64,000 nt of DNA, taken from the NCBI GenBank assembly GCA_016744655.1, contig JADGDY010000004.1, forward strand, positions 34,901 to 98,900, given 5' to 3'. Every line of letters begins with the position of its first letter. The first letter of the stretch is position 1. This document shows, in pieces, positions 53,155 through 61,547 of the stretch. The DNA comes from Bacteroidales bacterium (lineage in GTDB: Bacteria; Bacteroidota; Bacteroidia; Bacteroidales; UBA12170). Under the pieces are notes generated by a model. The model did no database searches. It was not told where the DNA came from and saw only the letters and a list, made by a program, of their open reading frames with translations. Both the position numbers and the translations under genes were made by a program.

Positions 53155-53434
53155 TACCAACTAAAAACCATAAATAAAGCAAAAAACCTAGCGAAATCAA
53201 ACCCATAATGGATAATTGTAATTTCAACCAAGTATTAAACGAGTTTAGGTATTCATAACTATTTTTTCCCTTGTCTGTGGTATCGAGACTTTTCATCAGA
53301 TTTCTAATTACATAGAGGATGACAGCTAAAATCATAAACCCCATAATTCCAGTGATGGGAAATTGCATAAAATAGGTAATTACTACAAATATTGGTTCTC
53401 CAACAGCGATGGCTAAAAGGTTGATTTTATTCAT
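53141..53434 (-). CDS. Small two- or three-helix membrane protein, probably a truncated sigma-factor partner
   Basis: 97 residues: two hydrophobic segments near the start (ISVV-like LLAIAVGEPIFVVITYFMQF and GIMGFMILAVILYVIRNLM), a charged middle (DTTDKGKNSYEYLNSFNTWLKLQ) and a final helix (LSIMGLISLGFLLYLWFLVG). It resembles the membrane half of the small proteins that follow ECF sigma genes in many Bacteroidota. The fragment just upstream (IWKEVFINKEEISAPKINNLYNQKSIHI) looks like the missing N-terminal half. So it is probably the intact-looking 3' part of a broken gene, though it could still be translated. Confidence 0.5.
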   Translation of the reverse strand: MNKINLLAIAVGEPIFVVITYFMQFPITGIMGFMILAVILYVIRNLMKSLDTTDKGKNSYEYLNSFNTWLKLQLSIMGLISLGFLLYLWFLVGITSN

Positions 53435-53448
53435 CCTCTTTATTTTAT

Positions 53449-54024
53449 CTAAATATGTATCGATTTCTGATTGTATAAATTGTTGATTTTAGGAGCTGAA
53501 ATTTCTTCTTTATTTATAAATACTTCTTTCCAGATGTTTTCATTGTTTTGTCCATCTAATAATTTCATTAAGCGTTCTTTAATTCTCACTCCAATATTAT
53601 TGGGATTGGTCCCTTGATATTGGCGATTTCCAGATACGGTTTCTCCTCCAAGTAGAGTAAAATGACTCACCTATCTACTTCCGGTAAGTGTTTTATGGCG
53701 GTATACAAATGGTTTAAGGCATCGTCTGAAAAAGCAGCACTGTGTCTTCTAATACTTCATCTGGAATAGCATCGGAAGCAAAATACTGCACATTACCTTT
53801 CTTGTTTTTTTAAGGAGACTCAAACTCACATTCAATGATATCTTGTAAACCTAGGTTGACCATTCAGATTGTTCATTGAAATTGTCTTTGCTCTTCCAAA
53901 TTTGCAAGCAGACTTCTTGATAATAATCCTCAAAATCTTCTTGGGTATTGGTATAAGCGCGACATATTTTAACAATGATGGCAGCATAGGGTAAAATGAA
54001 TGTTCTGTAAAAATCGTTACTCAA
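53449..54024 (-). pseudogene. Decayed ECF sigma factor gene and start of its partner
   Basis: Minus-strand reading from a possible TTG at 54024 gives NDFYRTFILPYAAIIVKICR and then TNTQEDFEDYYQEVCLQIWKS (region 2 of an ECF sigma factor). STW is interrupted by TAG, followed by VYKISLNVSLSLLKK. After a frameshift come NVQYFASDAIPDEVLEDT, LNHLYTAIKHLPEVDR (region 4), a stop, LLYLEEKPYLEIA and NNIGVRIKERLMKLL. At least two in-frame stops and two frameshifts are present. The tail then runs into IWKEVFINKEEISAPKIN, the N-terminal style of the partner protein. Confidence 0.8.
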
Positions 54025-54321
54025 TTCGTTTTTTATTAGTTAGTACTTGGATTACAGATCATTACACCCTAAGTGAATATTTTTATTGTTTTTGTGATGT
54101 TAAGTTTATACATCAGGGAGTGAGAAACCTAAGATGAGTATTAATAGTACTCAGATATCTTGCTGTTCCTTAGCTGATAAAGTATTAAAATCAGTTGGGA
54201 TCAATAAAAAACAGATCATAAATCCAAACTATATTGTTTGACAAATAAGATCTGTTTTTAAAAAAATTAACCCAATGATTGTTTAGAAAACTAAAACTCT
54301 ATATTCAGACTGAAATACTTT
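54025..54321. other. Gap between sigma remnant and T9SS phosphatase gene
   Basis: About 300 bp, AT-rich, with no gene. Holds the terminator at 54206-54259. Confidence 0.5.
54206..54259 (-). terminator. Probable terminator of the T9SS phosphatase gene
   Basis: AAAAACAGATC (to 54217) pairs with GATCTGTTTTT (54249-54259). The 31-base loop holds its own CAAAC/GTTTG stem, and on the minus strand the structure ends in a run of T. It starts 63 nt after the stop codon. Confidence 0.6.
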
Positions 54322-57090
54322 TTATTCTGAAACAATAATTTTACCTGATCGGTGCAAATTCTCAATAGATAAATGATAATAATAAACTCCAGGGTTCAAT
54401 TTGCTTCCGTCAAGGTCAACCTGATATGTGCCTGGGTTTTGAACTTTATCAACAATATATAACATGCAAACACCCATCATGTTGTTTATACTTAGATTTA
54501 CAGGTGGTTTATTATTGTTATTTGAGTTTAGATTTGGTATAGTGTATTCTATGGTAGATTTGGATTTACAAGGGTTTGGAAACACTTTAATATTTAATCC
54601 ACTAGCGTTTTTTACTTCTTCATTTGTATTGGTGATTGTTTTTAGCAATGTATAAGTTTGATTAGTTCCATCAGTATGAAAATCAAAAAGGTTTCCATTT
54701 TCATAATAAAAAGCACTCATAAATCCATTCATGTAATTTTCTTCATGGTCCATATCAATACAAATCACCTGATCTTCATATAACAAAGTAACATTCTCGA
54801 AAACAGTATGTCCAAGAACCACCATGTCACCATCTAAATTTGATATGAAATTGCTAATATCTTGTTGACTAAGATCTTCTTCTGCCATTCCTCTATACCA
54901 ATAAAGACCATAATCGCTTCCCCCATTAATAATGTTACATTCATTTGTTTGACAAGGGTTGTCCATTCTATATCTTCCCCAATAATTAATATCATCGTAT
55001 GAGAGATTTAATGCATTCACTTCTGGGCTAACTCCACCATGAAGAAATATAAATGGTTCAACCTTCTCGATTATGTTTTTAGTCCTCAACCACCTTCCTA
55101 GTTCTGTGTCTGTTGCATAAATGCTTTCAAGTGTTTCGTCCAATAATTGTGAGTTGGTAATATATTTTTGTGCAACATATCTAAAGTCATAGATCAAATT
55201 CATAATATCATGATTTCCCATAACAAAATGGATTTTTCCACCCATTGCTATGGCTTGACTCTCGAGCCTATACAGTAACCACAAACATTCAGTAACATTA
55301 GTTCCCCTATCAAACATATCTCCTACGAAAAACAAATGACCATCATCAAAGGTCCAGTTATAATTGCTATCCATTACTTGTGCATCTGTAAGTAGCATTA
55401 CAAAAGCTTCTAGGTTTCCTTCAATATCAGATATAGCCAAAAACTTTTCTGGTAAAGTATAATTACTTGGTTCAATATTTAATTCAGGTTGAATCTGCAC
55501 CGCAAAGCTATCAACTCCATTTTGGAATCTACATATTAGATTTGCTTCCTCGGGAGAATTATACACATAGGTATTTGGTCCTGAGGATTCAATTGTTTTT
55601 ACTATCACTTCTCCCTCTCTATAAAAAACATAGGGTCCATCTAGTTTATATTCAATCTCTAGGGTATCCGACACATAACAATCAAATGAAATATCAGAAC
55701 TACTAGTAGTTTGATTATGAATTTCTATGGCGATAACATTTTCCCCATTCTGAAAATATGATTTATCAATTAAATAATACCAGAAATCATTTTCAACATC
55801 ATTTGGAATAAAAGTGGTGGTTCCGGTTAAATAATTAACTTCCCCAGAAGGCATAAAAGCGGATCGAAGCACCTCGTTTCCATTTACATAAGCAATAGCT
55901 CCATCATCATGTACTATATTGAAGAATATATCCTCTAAATTACTAGTATCAGAGATGTTAATCACTTTTCTGAAATAATACGTAATGTAACCAGAACTTA
56001 ATAAAGTGGTTTCATCACCTTCTCCAAATCCCATATGCCCTTCGCCAACACTCCATTGTGAATCATCAAAATCCAATTCTTGCCAATTAGTTCCTTGATC
56101 AGAACCATTATCAAGGAATTTCCAGGTAGCACCTTGTTCAAAGAATAAAGCATCATCATTAGCAATAACTGTAATGTTTGATGAGGTTATGTTGTTATTC
56201 AGGTTTTCATCATTTGTAAGATCTACTTGGGCCTCAATTGTATATTCACCAACTTCATTCATATTTGCTTTTTCAGTAAACGTATAATTTATACTTTCTC
56301 CTGAGTTTATCGTTAATGGAACAATTTCTGTAATTACAGTTTCATTATTGATGGAATATGATACTGGAAAATCAACTTGTGAGTTAATCCCATTATTGAT
56401 AATTTGAATTTCTATTTCAACTTCTTCATTAGTAAAAATTAATTCTGGAGGACTTGTAATTTCACTAATTCCTAAATCATTGTAGATTGTAGAAGAAGGT
56501 GAATAGGTAATAACTAATTCTGGCGCTAATTCTGGGTTTCCATCAAAGGAAAATGCTTTTCTTTTTCCTTCACCGTTAATAATAAATGTGATCGGATTAC
56601 CCTGTATCCAGTTATTACTACTAATAACTTCGGAAATAATAGTGCTTAGTTCAGGTGTTTGTTGTAATTCTCCAGCATCGAGATCGATCCAAGGAAGAAT
56701 GTTATCCCAATTTGTTTGAGATGTAGTTTTAGGACGTGAACTGATGTTATTAGCCAAATCCTCAAAAGCACTCGAGTTGGCGTGTTTTTCTCCTTTAATG
56801 ATCAAACTTGTAGTTTCATCATAATCTCCATCGGCATTAAATTGAATATATGCATTTTGAATGATTGCATCGGAGGGTATGTTGACACTCGAAAAACGGA
56901 TTCCTACAGTTTGATTTTCACCATCATAAATCAGTTCTAAATCACTACTACTAATATCTACCCCATTACCATCCTCAGTTTCTTCTGCATCGTCAGAACT
57001 AGTTTCAACAAAGACTGAATAATTTATTGTTTGGGCATGCAAGCCCAAAATAATGATGATACTTAAAAAACTCAATACAATTTTTTTCAT
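54322..57090 (-). CDS. Large T9SS-exported metallophosphatase with multidomain N-terminus
   Basis: 922 residues. Signal peptide (1-20, ends LHAQ); a beta-sandwich at about 22-197 (DLELIYDGENQTVGIRFSSVNIP); a CARDB-like domain at about 205-310; a jelly-roll-like domain at about 323-482 (MGFGEGDETTLL, HDDGAIAYVNGNEVLRSAFMPSGEV); a PPP/Shewanella-type phosphatase at about 549-805 with SDIEGN (554-559), GDMFDRG (590-596), GNHD (625-628), HGG (684-686) and GHT (760-762); and a type A T9SS sorting tail (VFPNPCKSKSTIEYTI ... LNPGVYYYHLSIENLHRSGKIIVSE). It should be secreted or surface-bound and remove phosphate from proteins or small esters. The jelly-roll domain recurs in the regulator encoded next door (57400-58731). 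Confidence 0.88.
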   Translation of the reverse strand: MKKIVLSFLSIIIILGLHAQTINYSVFVETSSDDAEETEDGNGVDISSSDLELIYDGENQTVGIRFSSVNIPSDAIIQNAYIQFNADGDYDETTSLIIKGEKHANSSAFEDLANNISSRPKTTSQTNWDNILPWIDLDAGELQQTPELSTIISEVISSNNWIQGNPITFIINGEGKRKAFSFDGNPELAPELVITYSPSSTIYNDLGISEITSPPELIFTNEEVEIEIQIINNGINSQVDFPVSYSINNETVITEIVPLTINSGESINYTFTEKANMNEVGEYTIEAQVDLTNDENLNNNITSSNITVIANDDALFFEQGATWKFLDNGSDQGTNWQELDFDDSQWSVGEGHMGFGEGDETTLLSSGYITYYFRKVINISDTSNLEDIFFNIVHDDGAIAYVNGNEVLRSAFMPSGEVNYLTGTTTFIPNDVENDFWYYLIDKSYFQNGENVIAIEIHNQTTSSSDISFDCYVSDTLEIEYKLDGPYVFYREGEVIVKTIESSGPNTYVYNSPEEANLICRFQNGVDSFAVQIQPELNIEPSNYTLPEKFLAISDIEGNLEAFVMLLTDAQVMDSNYNWTFDDGHLFFVGDMFDRGTNVTECLWLLYRLESQAIAMGGKIHFVMGNHDIMNLIYDFRYVAQKYITNSQLLDETLESIYATDTELGRWLRTKNIIEKVEPFIFLHGGVSPEVNALNLSYDDINYWGRYRMDNPCQTNECNIINGGSDYGLYWYRGMAEEDLSQQDISNFISNLDGDMVVLGHTVFENVTLLYEDQVICIDMDHEENYMNGFMSAFYYENGNLFDFHTDGTNQTYTLLKTITNTNEEVKNASGLNIKVFPNPCKSKSTIEYTIPNLNSNNNNKPPVNLSINNMMGVCMLYIVDKVQNPGTYQVDLDGSKLNPGVYYYHLSIENLHRSGKIIVSE

Positions 57091-57399
57091 AGCCTAATTT
57101 TTTCAATGTTTATAATTTTATACCATTTAAAAACCATATGGATTGATATTAATCGTTTCTATTTATTTATCCATCATACAGATATTTAAATGGTATTATG
57201 TTTAACATGACAAACTTAGTTTGCTTGATTGAGTCAATATTTTATTTAAAGGCTATATATGTACTATTATAATTGAATAAGCTACTATTTAAGTACTACA
57301 CAAACTATTTTTACTATTTAATAGGCTGATATATAGTATCTGATACGAATTGTTAGTTTTGAAGCAAAAAAAACGAATAGAAATTTGGTGTCTGTTTTT
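57091..57399. other. Upstream region of the T9SS phosphatase gene
   Basis: No gene. TACCATTTAAA (57121-57131) is mirrored by TTTAAATGGTA (57185-57195), a perfect 11-bp inverted repeat with a 53-bp spacer. The left arm is part of the ATACC-TTAAAAACCATAT dispersed repeat. This is where the neighbouring regulator might bind if it controls the phosphatase. Confidence 0.45.
57120..57155 (+). repeat. ATACC-TTAAAAACCATAT dispersed repeat, copy upstream of phosphatase
   Basis: ATACCATTTAAAAACCATATGGATTGATATTAATCG, split here as two halves of a 36-base unit. Related copies lie at 61311-61346 and, inverted, at 14251-14282. Confidence 0.55.
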
Positions 57400-58731
57400 T
57401 TAGAAGTTTTCAAGGAAATTTTTAAGGTCTATTTCTTGAGGCAATTGCATTTTCTTCTTAATTCGATAGCGGCTGGCTTGAACGGATTTATTATCAATAT
57501 TTAACATCTGAGATATTTCGGAAGTAAACATTTGTAGTTTTATATAGGTACAATGGCGAAGTTCAGATTGACTTAATTCGGGATATTTACCTTTTAATCG
57601 TGCAAAGAATCCTGAATGAATGGTATCGAAATGCATTTTTAGTCGTTCCCAATCTTCCTCATAGTGTTTATGAAACTCAATTCGGTTGATCAATTTCTCA
57701 ATATCTATTTTCTGTTTGTGATTGGCTTCTTTATTTAAGGTTTGCAAATCATCCATTAGGCTTGAAATAAATTGTTTAACTTTAAGTAGTGATAATGATA
57801 GATTAATTAGTTCTTTGCTTTTATCATCTGCCTCTTTTTCTAGCATTCGGCTCTGCAAAATAATATTATGATTCTTTTTCCAGGATACTATTAAAAAAAT
57901 AATTAATAGAATTAAAATGATGACAAGTATACCTGTAACAATTGAGAAGATATTAATATTAGTAGAATGCTTTAAATTCAAAAATTTAATTTCATCTGTT
58001 TTTTGATTCAGGAGCCTTTCTACAGTGTATAGTTCTAATTCATTTTGTATTAATTTCCGCTCGCTATTAATATTATAGATGAGATTATTTAGTATTTCGT
58101 AATTTTTATATCCAATGAGTTCTAAATCGAATCTACAATCACTACTATTTGAGCGAAACTGAAATAGAATAATTGTTAAGGTATTTTCTCCTTTTAAGAG
58201 AAATGAGGGACTTACAAAATATTCGTAAAATGTATATTCTGAAGATCCATTAACAAGAGTAGCTGCTAGTGTTTTTGAAGAAACTTTTCCATCGGGTATA
58301 TTAGATCTTATTACTTCTTTATTGTTTATATAAACCAGAGCTCCATCATCTCGCACTAAACGTAATAGGAGAGTTTTGTAATTTTCGGGATTCTCTAAAA
58401 ATATTGTTTTTTGAAAATAAAAATGATTTAATCTAGAATCCAGCGTTTTATTGATGTTATTAAGTATGGTTGCTTCGTCTTTTTGACCAAATCCCATAGG
58501 TGTTTTTCCATCAAGCAAATCAAAACTATCTAGCTTGAGTTCCAAACACTCTTCAATACCAATAGATCCATCATCGGAATACTTCCAAACTTGACCACTA
58601 CTAATAATAGTATCCTGGGCCTGAACATTTTGAAAGCTGAATAATATAGTCCAAAGGAGGACGAGTCTTAATTTAGGATTTATGTTTGTATTATTCAATT
58701 TTACAATAGTATATTGAAAGAGTTTGCTCAT
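57400..58731 (-). CDS. One-component membrane regulator: exported jelly-roll sensor, TM, coiled coil, LuxR-like HTH
   Basis: 443 residues. Signal/anchor (about 20-38), periplasmic domain at about 49-208, transmembrane helix (258-283, IFSIVTGILVIILILLIIFL), coiled coil (about 285-345), and a C-terminal helix-turn-helix (about 375-435; YPELSQSELRHCTYIKLQ, EISQMLNIDNKSVQASRYRIKKKM) of the LuxR-like kind found in Bacteroidota TPR regulators. The periplasmic domain shares WKYSDDGS, MGFGQKDEATIL, RDDGALVYINNKEVIRS and SSDCRFD with residues 323-482 of the adjacent phosphatase. No kinase domain, so the signal must pass through the membrane helix. Ends 310 bp before the phosphatase start, same strand. 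Confidence 0.85.
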   Translation of the reverse strand: MSKLFQYTIVKLNNTNINPKLRLVLLWTILFSFQNVQAQDTIISSGQVWKYSDDGSIGIEECLELKLDSFDLLDGKTPMGFGQKDEATILNNINKTLDSRLNHFYFQKTIFLENPENYKTLLLRLVRDDGALVYINNKEVIRSNIPDGKVSSKTLAATLVNGSSEYTFYEYFVSPSFLLKGENTLTIILFQFRSNSSDCRFDLELIGYKNYEILNNLIYNINSERKLIQNELELYTVERLLNQKTDEIKFLNLKHSTNINIFSIVTGILVIILILLIIFLIVSWKKNHNIILQSRMLEKEADDKSKELINLSLSLLKVKQFISSLMDDLQTLNKEANHKQKIDIEKLINRIEFHKHYEEDWERLKMHFDTIHSGFFARLKGKYPELSQSELRHCTYIKLQMFTSEISQMLNIDNKSVQASRYRIKKKMQLPQEIDLKNFLENF

Positions 58732-58992
58732 TTTTTTTAATGTCTATACGCCAAATCATTAATAAACTGCATTAATCCTATAGAATATTTTAGTTCTACT
58801 GAGTTTATTAAAATTGAATTATTCAAATGTAATAAAATTAGGGATAAACCAATACTATTAGAGGAGTTCTGTATATATAAAGAACAAAGCATTCATATCA
58901 AGTATTTCGACTATTTTCATTGTAAAACGTCAAGATTATTATCCATAACTGAATATAAAACCAAAGATGATTCTATCAATAAAGCTTAATTA
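58732..58992. other. Gap between TfoX gene and regulator gene
   Basis: AT-rich, no gene or repeat recognised. Must hold the promoter of the regulator gene, but no exact TAnnTTTG was located. Confidence 0.4.
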
Positions 58993-59325
58993 TCAACCTT
59001 TTTTCTTCCTCTTCTTAGGTTTAGGCTCAGGTAGTTCAGTAGTAGTGACTTTTACCAACTCTGCTAGTTTGTTTCTGTCCTCTAGTTCTTCGGTGATGAG
59101 GAAACTTGGTTTTGCTCCTTCATAGGGTGGAGCTTCGGTAACTTCTCCTAAAAATGCTCTGCCTGCTTTGGTGGGTTTAACGAATAGTTTATTATCACAA
59201 ATAAGAGCAAAAAACTTATCGTTGCAATATAATCCATACTCACCAAACATAGCTCTCGACCTCATCTCTCCTGCATCTTGCATCTGGTCTTTTACATATT
59301 CTACAAAATCTTTATCAGTTGCCAT
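58993..59325 (-). CDS. TfoX/Sxy N-terminal-domain protein
   Basis: 110 residues matching the N-terminal TfoX domain (residues 3-95): VEYVKDQMQDAGEMRSRAMFGEYGLYCNDKFFALICDNKLFVKPT, RAFLGEV, PPYEGAKPSFLI. The classic C-terminal TfoX domain is absent. The tail is basic (PKPKKRKKKG). Full TfoX regulates competence in gammaproteobacteria. Stand-alone N-domains in Bacteroidota have no known role. Last gene of the M81-DUF4180-TfoX operon, 10 bp after DUF4180. Confidence 0.85.
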   Translation of the reverse strand: MATDKDFVEYVKDQMQDAGEMRSRAMFGEYGLYCNDKFFALICDNKLFVKPTKAGRAFLGEVTEAPPYEGAKPSFLITEELEDRNKLAELVKVTTTELPEPKPKKRKKKG

Positions 59326-59335
59326 AGTTTTAGTT

Positions 59336-59695
59336 TTAGGAATTTAATTGCTTAATAGCTTCCTCTATATTGGGAAGAAAGAACACTCTTTTTTGCTGAT
59401 TACTCTCTTTAATAAAATCTTGAAAGCTTTTGCTACTGTATTTGGTGAAGTCACCAATAATGGCCAATCTCACTTTATAATTAGAATATTTCTGGAGGAG
59501 GTCTCCGAATATTCTGGTTTTCAGATCGAATATCTCCGCACTAAAATGATGCTCTTGCATGATGATTTTATCATTATCTTGGTAATACAAGTCAATCATA
59601 ATCTGAAAACCCTCTTCTACTGAGTTTACTAGTATCTTATTAGAAATAACCTCAGCAATTTTAGTATTTTGAGTTTGATGAGTTTTTATTTCCAT
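59336..59695 (-). CDS. DUF4180 protein
   Basis: 119 residues, the full length of DUF4180. Visible family pattern: VISNKILVNSVEEGFQIMIDLYYQDNDKIIMQEHHFSAEIFDLKTRIFGDLLQKYSNYKVRLAIIGDF followed by FQDFIKESNQQKRVFFLPNIEEA. Fold resembles STAS-like alpha/beta proteins; function unknown. Four bases separate it from the M81 gene upstream and ten from TfoX downstream. Confidence 0.8.
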   Translation of the reverse strand: MEIKTHQTQNTKIAEVISNKILVNSVEEGFQIMIDLYYQDNDKIIMQEHHFSAEIFDLKTRIFGDLLQKYSNYKVRLAIIGDFTKYSSKSFQDFIKESNQQKRVFFLPNIEEAIKQLNS

Positions 59696-59699
59696 AGTA

Positions 59700-61268
59700 T
59701 TATTTTTTACTCCCTGAGAGGGGAATTAATTGAGCTGTTAAGTCAGGATCAGCCATGTCTTTATCTAATGGGAACATGGGGCGGTTGATGTTTTTATACC
59801 CTAATCTTTCTAGGTCTTGATCTACACCGCCAGGAGTTTGGGCCATTATCCAATCGGCTCTCATATTATAAAGCCCTGGTACCAAATAGCCAATTTTAAC
59901 TACTACAATATCAGCTCCTCTAGGTTTTAAATTGAGATTTGTAAAATCACTTTCATGGTGATAAGGCTTACGCTTTTTGGTCACAATTACTGAAACTGAG
60001 CCGACTTTTACCACGACTTCGTTTTCGGCATATCTATCTCCATGTTTAATGGCCATTACTTCACCTTTTAGCTCAATCGGTGGAGAAAAACGATTGTCGA
60101 TAGCAGCGCCTGCCACTCCACTCACTTGTCCACCCACTCCTACTTCAATAGCTTTTGCTACCAAGTCGGGACCAGGAATTGAAGCATAGATTAAATTTGG
60201 ACCCTCCTCCGTTTTAAATTCATTGCGGGATAATATTTCGTTTAATGTCCAAGTCACATCACCAGCCCCACCAGCAGTTGGGTTGTCACCCATATCACTA
60301 ATGATAAAAGGTTGTTTTTCGCTGGCAATGGCCATGTTTAAACACTCTTCTAGAGGAGCAACAGGTGCCACAAATACAAAGTCATTTCTCACCTCCCAAA
60401 AGCTTTGTGCTAAGGCTTCGGCATTTTCTATCACTTTTTCTTTATCGTCTCCAGTTACCATCACCACCGCATGATTTCGCTTTTCATCGGCCCAGGCATA
60501 TCCCACCCAAATGGCAGCATCTACAATTCCTTCTTTATTGGCCACTGGAGCCACTTTTGCATATAGGCTTTTTCCGGGTTCTATTCTTGTACTGGTTTTC
60601 TCTCCTGGCAATAAAATAGGAACCGAAATCCATGCTTTATAAGCTGGTTTTCCTTTGCCGCTTTCTAGTCGGTCGAGTAAATTGGTTAATGCTCTTTTTC
60701 TTGATTCTGTGGCATCCTCATGGGGAGCCAAACGGTAGCAGGTGATTAAATCGCTGTTTTCAGCCAATCGTGGAGAAACATTACCGTGCAAATCCATGGA
60801 AGTGGAAATGAGGGTTTCATAACCAATCACTTCTCTAATTCTGACGATAAAATCACCCTCAGGATCTTCTAATCCCACCACACTCATGGCACCATGAATA
60901 TCGAGGAATAATCCATCATAGGGGAGGTTTTCTTTAAGTCGTTCTAGAGTTTCGTTAAGTAATGATTCGTAAGCTTCACGAGTAACGATTCCACCGGGGA
61001 TGGCATGTCCTCTTAAACTTGGAAAATACTCCGCTCTTTTTCTGTTGATAGAATCGGGCGACAAGAAATTATAATAGCTATAAACCTCATCGCCACGACG
61101 AGCATGAAATGCTTCTTTGTGGGTTTGAGCTGGAGAAAAGGTGCTGGATTCAATGGCGATTCCGGCAATGGCAATACGAGGTAAATCTTCTTGTTGTTCT
61201 TCTTTATTTACTGTTGTTCCACAGGATACTAAGAAGATTAGCGATAGGAAATAAAGTGCTGTTTTCAT
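59700..61268 (-). CDS. M81-family (MlrC/microcystinase C-like) metallopeptidase lipoprotein
   Basis: 522 residues from the ATG at 61268, chosen because a lipobox signal (ALYFLSLIFLVSC) starts there. A longer frame to 61328 lacks one and runs through a dispersed repeat. M81 features: IAGIAIESSTFSPAQT, YDGLFLDIHGAMSV (metal ligands), TSMDLHGNVSPRLAENSDLITCYRLAPHEDATE, ISDMGDNPTAGGAGDVTW and the C-terminal GLYNMRADWIMAQTPGGVDQDLERLGYKNINRPMFPLD. MlrC hydrolyses linear peptides; natural substrates in Bacteroidota are unknown. First gene of a three-gene operon. Confidence 0.88.
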   Translation of the reverse strand: MKTALYFLSLIFLVSCGTTVNKEEQQEDLPRIAIAGIAIESSTFSPAQTHKEAFHARRGDEVYSYYNFLSPDSINRKRAEYFPSLRGHAIPGGIVTREAYESLLNETLERLKENLPYDGLFLDIHGAMSVVGLEDPEGDFIVRIREVIGYETLISTSMDLHGNVSPRLAENSDLITCYRLAPHEDATESRKRALTNLLDRLESGKGKPAYKAWISVPILLPGEKTSTRIEPGKSLYAKVAPVANKEGIVDAAIWVGYAWADEKRNHAVVMVTGDDKEKVIENAEALAQSFWEVRNDFVFVAPVAPLEECLNMAIASEKQPFIISDMGDNPTAGGAGDVTWTLNEILSRNEFKTEEGPNLIYASIPGPDLVAKAIEVGVGGQVSGVAGAAIDNRFSPPIELKGEVMAIKHGDRYAENEVVVKVGSVSVIVTKKRKPYHHESDFTNLNLKPRGADIVVVKIGYLVPGLYNMRADWIMAQTPGGVDQDLERLGYKNINRPMFPLDKDMADPDLTAQLIPLSGSKK

Positions 61269-61310
61269 GCGATTTGTTTGTGTGTTATTGGAGGAGGTAA
61301 ATGTACAACT

Positions 61311-61346
61311 ATACCAATTAAAAACCATATTGATTACAATAAATCA
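61311..61346 (+). repeat. ATACC-TTAAAAACCATAT dispersed repeat, copy upstream of M81 gene
   Basis: ATACCAATTAAAAACCATATTGATTACAATAAATCA, related to 57120-57155. Like that copy it lies just upstream of a minus-strand gene. Confidence 0.55.
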
Positions 61347-61547
61347 TTTCAATATAATTGAATCCCCTTTCCGTTTCTCGAGACAAGTCGTGAAACTTTC
61401 CTGTTTTGCGGGAGAAGTTGTTGAACAGCTGTAACACAAAGCGACACAGAGGATTTCGCAAAAAGCCACAAAGAAAATGTAGTCTTTGTCCAGACTTTTT
61501 TTGAGTTTTTCTTGATAATTTTTGAAACAGGAGTTGGCAGATCGCTT

